In this document: positions 63,701 through 64,000 of the stretch, piece after piece | Layout: each line of letters starts with the position of its first letter | Numbering within the stretch: position 1 is the stretch's first letter | Source: Galbula dea | Taxonomy: Eukaryota > Chordata > Aves > Piciformes > Galbulidae | Assembly (NCBI GenBank): GCA_013399015.1 | Contig: VWZX01000191.1 | Location: forward strand, 124,001 to 188,000 | Direction: 5' to 3' | DNA length: 64,000 nucleotides | Notes under the pieces: generated by a model | What the model was told of the DNA's origin: nothing | What the model saw: the letters and a program-made list of their open reading frames with translations, nothing else | Database searches by the model: none | Made by a program: the position numbers and the translations under genes

Positions 63701-64000
63701 CTCATGGGATACAGGATAATAACATTACTATGAAAACCACACACATTCCTATAGCAAGGTACTTACTACCAACAGTGCGCAACTGAGCAGTATCTGGTCG
63801 TTTTCAGACTACACTTCAAGAAATGACTACTCAAATGAACAACCAGTTAAAATCAACTTAACAGGCAAAATACTCATATTCTTACCTCCATCTTCAACAG
63901 AATGTTTAATCAAAGTGTCAAGAGCCTTGCTGTAATCTTCCAAAATCCAGTAAGCCATGCTTCGCAGGAAAGGGTCACAGTGAATGTTCCCTGAGCTCTC
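30523..64000 (-). CDS. DMXL1: DMXL1 (DmX-like 1, rabconnectin-3 alpha family), 3' part of the gene, 21 core exons
   Basis: Large WD40 scaffold related to yeast Rav1. Family members work with WDR7 and ROGDI in assembling and regulating the vacuolar H+-ATPase on endomembranes. Reading the minus strand, core exons are 63886-64000, 62214-63286, 61760-61951, 60437-60513, 60118-60245, 58114-58362, 50104-50267, 48981-49120, 48569-48654, 46565-46766, 45171-45288, 41687-41773, 40912-41033, 40657-40798, 36593-36653, 35921-36048, 35655-35747, 35122-35213, 33669-33721, 31058-31275 and 30523-30747. All junctions use AG acceptors and GT donors and agree in phase. The sum is 3765 nt, giving 1254 residues and a TAG stop, roughly the last 40% of a protein of about 3,000 residues. 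The N-terminal part and promoter lie beyond base 64000. Residues about 849-1254 of the visible part form the C-terminal WD40 propeller. DMXL1 rather than DMXL2 is chosen from the C-terminal tail (LKNDVKLMI), which resembles DMXL1 as I remember it. The family call is very secure, the paralogue fairly so. Confidence 0.92.
31058..31275 (-). CDS. DMXL1: DMXL1 exon, two WD40 blades
   Basis: Acceptor TCTTTCAG, donor AAG|GTATTA. Encodes FVCHDSGATVLAYAPKHQLL and on to SPVKAIAVDPTEEYFVTGSA and EGNIK. It contains a Gln-rich loop (RQKQQQQLLQ). Confidence 0.96.
32580..33199 (+). mobile_element. Solo LTR (ERVL-like) in a DMXL1 intron, antisense to the gene
   Basis: The plus strand carries the blocks CAGCTGGGATAGAATTAATT, GTGTTTTGGATTTACTGTGA, ACACACTGATGTTTTAGTTG, CTCAGTTTCCCATGCTCTGC, ATTTAAACTGGGGGG, a TTATTATTATT-rich section and GGCTGGGGTTAAACCATGAC. 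This is the pattern of a widespread avian LTR. No internal sequence is attached. It contains an internal duplication of TTAGTTATTAAGCTGCTCT. Confidence 0.8.
33669..33721 (-). CDS. DMXL1: DMXL1 small exon, 53 nt, WD40 blade
   Basis: Acceptor TTTCTACAG, donor ATG|GTAAGT. Encodes NICLWDTLVSPTNSLVH, with the canonical CLWDT end of a WD blade. One base is used at each end to complete split codons. Confidence 0.95.
33998..34232 (-). mobile_element. CR1 3'-end fragment
   Basis: The plus strand shows ATTCATAGAATAGCCCGAGT, GAGACCTTAAAAATCACC, CCCACTAGGCCAGGTTGCCC and TGGGCAACCTGTTCC, the reverse complement of CR1. It lies within a DMXL1 intron. Confidence 0.95.
34573..34988 (-). mobile_element. CR1 fragment (diverged subfamily)
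   Basis: The plus strand shows AGAAAGGACCTACAAAGATC, ATCTAGTCCAACTGCC, GGAAGCCTGTTTCAGCGTTT and CTTCCTAATGTCCAGTCTGA. It is distinct in sequence from the neighbouring CR1 at 34.0 kb, so a separate insertion. Confidence 0.9.
35122..35213 (-). CDS. DMXL1: DMXL1 exon, WD40 blade
   Basis: Acceptor AATTTTTCAG, donor CAG|GTAAGA. Encodes TWQCHNKTANDFVFISSSSL and on to ATAGLSSDNR. Confidence 0.95.
35655..35747 (-). CDS. DMXL1: DMXL1 exon, WD40 blade
   Basis: Acceptor TTTTTCAG, donor TTG|GTAAGC, phase 0/0, 31 codons. Encodes FGIVDADGYISLYQTNWKCC and on to SPKPYL. Confidence 0.95.
35921..36048 (-). CDS. DMXL1: DMXL1 exon, WD40 blade
   Basis: Acceptor CTACTGCAG, donor AAG|GTAACT. Encodes LTGAQDGSVRMFEWGHAQQI and on to RFNYQGNK. 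This is a clear WD-repeat strand set, with GxxDGSVRMFEW standing in for the GH...WD core. Confidence 0.95.
36593..36653 (-). CDS. DMXL1: DMXL1 exon, 61 nt
   Basis: Acceptor TTGAACAG, donor ATT|GTAAGT. Encodes MLKKAINNVRRMASHPTLPY. The next Tyr is split T|AC. Confidence 0.92.
36910..36960 (-). CDS. DMXL1: DMXL1 candidate cassette exon, 51 nt (17 residues)
   Basis: Phase 0/0 between GASV and MLKKAINNVRR. Acceptor AATATTCAG, strong donor GAG|GTAAGA. Encodes EYSNNFNGIRKDLARKE. The core protein reads through without it, so it is probably alternative, or else a pseudo-exon. No transcript data are available here. Confidence 0.5.
36961..40656. other. DMXL1: DMXL1 intron, about 3.7 kb
   Basis: Between the GASV exon and the 51-nt candidate cassette exon. 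No exon with matching phase was recognised in it. Apart from the possible CR1 remnant it is plain AT-rich intron. Confidence 0.6.
37440..37500 (-). repeat. Possible short CR1 remnant
   Basis: GGAAAAGATCTTTTAAGATC followed by ACCCAGCTCAAGCCTGAC resembles the CR1 3' block, but the match is short and degraded. Confidence 0.35.
40657..40798 (-). CDS. DMXL1: DMXL1 exon, WD40 region
   Basis: Acceptor TTTGTAG, donor GTG|GTAAGT. Encodes ADDFLVIHARDDLVNVQGTT, then the loop PYTHSNPGTPINMPWLGSTQ and TGRGASV. Ends in phase 0. Confidence 0.93.
40912..41033 (-). CDS. DMXL1: DMXL1 exon, WD40 region
   Basis: Acceptor TTTTTCAG after a long T run, donor AGG|GTATAC (weak at +5). Encodes ANRNCIAIASSHDIQELDVS and on to YTWVDDDVETENKG, with the SHD/QELD blade signature. 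Confidence 0.92.
41229..41434 (+). repeat. 206-bp direct repeat, copy 1
   Basis: Begins AATAGCATTACACACTATTT and ends CTCCTACACAGAAGC. Aligned by eye to 43369-43574 with no gaps and about 10 mismatches, mostly transitions (about 95% identity). It lies in the intron on the 3' side of the 87-nt DMXL1 exon. No known repeat family is recognised. Confidence 0.95.
41687..41773 (-). CDS. DMXL1: DMXL1 exon, 87 nt, start of the WD40 region
   Basis: The acceptor chosen is TACAG, giving phase 0 and IETEMAYPGGKARIIHKESD then IITAFAVNK. A TAG four bases further in would break the phase. The donor is AAG|GTGAGT. The exon is flanked on both sides by copies of a 206-bp direct repeat (see findings). Confidence 0.9.
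43369..43574 (+). repeat. 206-bp direct repeat, copy 2
   Basis: Same length and orientation as copy 1, beginning AATAGCATTACACACTACTT and ending CTCCTACACACAAGC. Flanking bases on both sides differ from copy 1. It lies between the 63-nt candidate cassette exon and the 87-nt exon. Confidence 0.95.
43844..43906 (-). CDS. DMXL1: DMXL1 candidate cassette exon, 63 nt (21 residues)
   Basis: In phase 0/0 between two phase-0 junctions, so it can be included or skipped. The acceptor is GTGAAG, after a T/C tract, and the donor is AAG|GTACAC. It would encode SLEEHNETVKNSVVEPPILN plus K. I recall human DMXL1 isoforms differing by 21 residues, which would fit. That recollection needs checking. Confidence 0.6.
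45171..45288 (-). CDS. DMXL1: DMXL1 exon, 118 nt
   Basis: The acceptor chosen is TTCGTAG, because it gives PFR-SNSH-VALSVKRLWQYL, which keeps the spacing I remember in vertebrate DMXL1. A second AG nine bases further in (45280-45281) would drop three residues. The donor is GAG|GTTGGT. A GTATGG donor four bases further in is possible, but it breaks the phase with the next core exon. Confidence 0.85.
46565..46766 (-). CDS. DMXL1: DMXL1 exon, 202 nt
   Basis: Acceptor TCTCTCTAG, donor CAG|GTGAGT. Encodes LPVSSPICHAILKTLQRWEQ and on to LRHKTLLEPTNTPF. Ends in AG, completed by A of the next exon to give Arg. Confidence 0.93.
46980..48224 (+). mobile_element. CR1 LINE, about 1.2 kb, decayed ORF2 and 3' end
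   Basis: The longest CR1 copy here, in a DMXL1 intron and antisense to the gene. Landmarks are ACCTTACCTCTGAATAG, GGGGTGCGCACTGGGACCAG, ACCTCACCTGGAGTACTGCG, GTGGGTCCAGAGGACAGCC and the tail ATTCCATGATTCTATGG. Many stops and shifts break the reverse-transcriptase frame. Confidence 0.93.
48569..48654 (-). CDS. DMXL1: DMXL1 exon, 86 nt
   Basis: Acceptor CTTGTTAG, donor CAG|GTAATA. Encodes WSLMRLAMVQLVLHNLKIF and on to YPLAGHDLS. A helical segment, with phase matching on both sides. Confidence 0.92.
48981..49120 (-). CDS. DMXL1: DMXL1 exon, acidic linker
   Basis: Acceptor ATTTTAG, donor CAG|GTAGGT. Encodes PFLPSQSKVEYDSEESQESG followed by a run of acidic residues (EDDEDTDGD) and an Asn/Ser/His tail. 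Likely a disordered, phosphorylatable linker. Confidence 0.92.
50104..50267 (-). CDS. DMXL1: DMXL1 exon, 164 nt
   Basis: Acceptor CTCTGTAG, donor AAG|GTAATT. Encodes DGEKQQKHYVVSSKTSPKES and ends RFIPPELSIWDYFIAK. The split Asp codon (G|AT) matches the preceding exon exactly across the 7.8-kb intron, which argues that no constitutive exon is missing there. Confidence 0.92.
54196..54262 (-). mobile_element. Short CR1 3'-end remnant
   Basis: The plus strand reads CACAGAATCACAGAATGTCA, GGTTGGAAGAAACCTCGAAA and GATCATCAAGTCCAATCG. Nothing CR1-like was followed beyond about 54262. Confidence 0.9.
55945..56052 (+). mobile_element. Short CR1 3'-end remnant
   Basis: GGCATTCCTGCCCACAGCAG, GGAGTTGGAACTAGGTATC and TTTAAGGTCCCTTCAAACCC are CR1 3' landmarks in plus orientation. 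The 5' side begins near a poly-A run. Confidence 0.85.
56398..56640 (-). mobile_element. Old CR1 fragment
   Basis: The plus strand shows TTCTGGAGGTTGGAAGGGAC, CTACTCCAATCCCTTGCTC, CAAGTTTTGAACAACTCC and GAGATGGAGACTCCATAACC. This is a diverged CR1 type with the right order of blocks. Confidence 0.8.
58114..58362 (-). CDS. DMXL1: DMXL1 exon, 249 nt, hydrophobic helical segment
   Basis: The acceptor is AACCAG, after a T/C tract interrupted by a run of A. The donor is CTG|GTTAGT, a weaker GTT-type site. Encodes ITALIHLLNSAGEEAQPGL, then a hydrophobic helix (LTVLLCEILTAVYLSLFI) and a basic end (QQQIKTKA). The 7.8-kb intron that follows is the longest seen in the gene here. Confidence 0.92.
58363..60117. 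other. DMXL1: DMXL1 intron, about 1.8 kb
   Basis: Plain AT-rich intron. No exon of matching phase or transposon was recognised apart from the AT palindrome. Confidence 0.6.
59855..59930. repeat. AT-only imperfect palindrome tract
   Basis: About 70 bases of almost pure A/T with TATTATATTATATGC, then TATATATATTATATAAC and ACAATATATAATA. The two arms are largely self-complementary. It lies in a DMXL1 intron. Confidence 0.7.
60118..60245 (-). CDS. DMXL1: DMXL1 exon, 128 nt
   Basis: Acceptor TTTCATAG, donor CAG|GTATCT. Encodes SFQANQFTGTVYQTVLL and on to PAQWPG. It leaves one G, joined to GA of the next exon (Gly). Confidence 0.9.
60437..60513 (-). CDS. DMXL1: DMXL1 exon, 77 nt
   Basis: Acceptor CTTACAG, donor CAG|GTAAAC. 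Encodes IYVMHTLAASLSACIYQCLC and on to HSYS. The Ser codon is split with the next exon (AG|C). Confidence 0.9.
60514..61759. other. DMXL1: DMXL1 intron, about 1.2 kb
   Basis: No exon or repeat landmark recognised. The flanking junction is phase 0 on both sides. Confidence 0.6.
61760..61951 (-). CDS. DMXL1: DMXL1 exon, 64 codons, phase 0/0
   Basis: Begins EQSIQIPSSPLPEQ after TTTTAG and ends PDTQNNK before donor GTGTGT. It is exactly 192 nt and in frame at both ends, so skipping it would keep the reading frame. Confidence 0.92.
62214..63286 (-). CDS. DMXL1: DMXL1 large exon (357 residues): helical region plus Ser/acid-rich WSQP linker
   Basis: The longest exon, 1073 nt, starting after TTTTCAG and ending CAG|GTACGT. 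It opens with DEEDGPSSCNPAVFNF and a well-conserved stretch (LSERRLFFTTAYAHLKAGCP). A low-complexity linker follows, with two copies of FDWSQP, many Ser residues and acidic runs (SDNDESDEGEDSS). The rest is a predicted helical segment rich in Glu, Gln and Leu, with repeated RxxLL-type pairs. Phase is 1 at the start and 0 at the end. Confidence 0.95.
63886..64000 (-). CDS. DMXL1: DMXL1 exon 1 of window (partial at window edge)
   Basis: Open from the window edge for 38 codons plus one base, starting ESSGNIHCDPFLRSMAYWIL and ending LIKHSVEDG. The donor is GAG|GTAAGA. The exon's true 5' end is beyond the window. The next exon supplies AT to complete an Asp codon. Confidence 0.88.

Noticed and set aside
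1..64000. An undescribed multi-gene system, CRISPR array or prophage
   Set aside because: The sequence is vertebrate nuclear DNA with one large gene, a CpG island and transposon relics. Nothing like a prokaryotic operon or array is present.

Overview
The window looks like nuclear DNA from a bird. Fragments of the CR1 non-LTR retrotransposon are scattered on both strands, two avian-type solo LTRs are present, and the one well-resolved gene is a multi-exon vertebrate gene with short exons in long AT-rich introns. There is an assembly gap of 67 N (23010-23076) and one isolated N (56975). No operons, CRISPR arrays, rRNA or tRNA genes were seen.

Right half (about 27.1-64.0 kb, minus strand): the 3' part of a DMXL-family gene, best read as DMXL1 (rabconnectin-3 alpha family, V-ATPase assembly/regulation). 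I resolved 21 constitutive-looking coding exons plus two in-frame candidate cassette exons by hand. Splice phases agree across every junction. Without the cassettes the coding length is 3765 nt, which is 1254 codons plus a TAG stop. The gene enters at base 64000 and stops at 30523-30525, with a long 3' UTR and a candidate poly(A) signal near 27.13 kb. The last roughly 400 residues form the C-terminal WD40 propeller. The part before that is a Ser/acid-rich linker and helical region.

Middle (about 25.5-26.5 kb): a CpG island with GC boxes and two minus-strand splice donors. It lies just downstream of DMXL1 and points leftward in the same direction. By recalled human gene order (DMXL1 then TNFAIP8) it is a good candidate for the TNFAIP8 promoter and first exon(s). 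The TNFAIP8 coding body is not in the window, so this rests on inference.

Left part (1-25.5 kb): probably the first intron of that gene, or intergenic DNA. It is AT-rich, with CR1 and LTR remnants. It also holds two unexplained plus-strand stretches with protein-like sequence: an exon-like open segment at 5210-5429 that begins exactly at a good splice acceptor, and a frame-broken segment at about 2619-3086.

The points most worth checking are a 206-bp, about 95% identical, gap-free direct repeat flanking one in-frame DMXL1 exon; the two candidate in-frame cassette exons of DMXL1; and the unidentified plus-strand exon-like segment at 5.2 kb.
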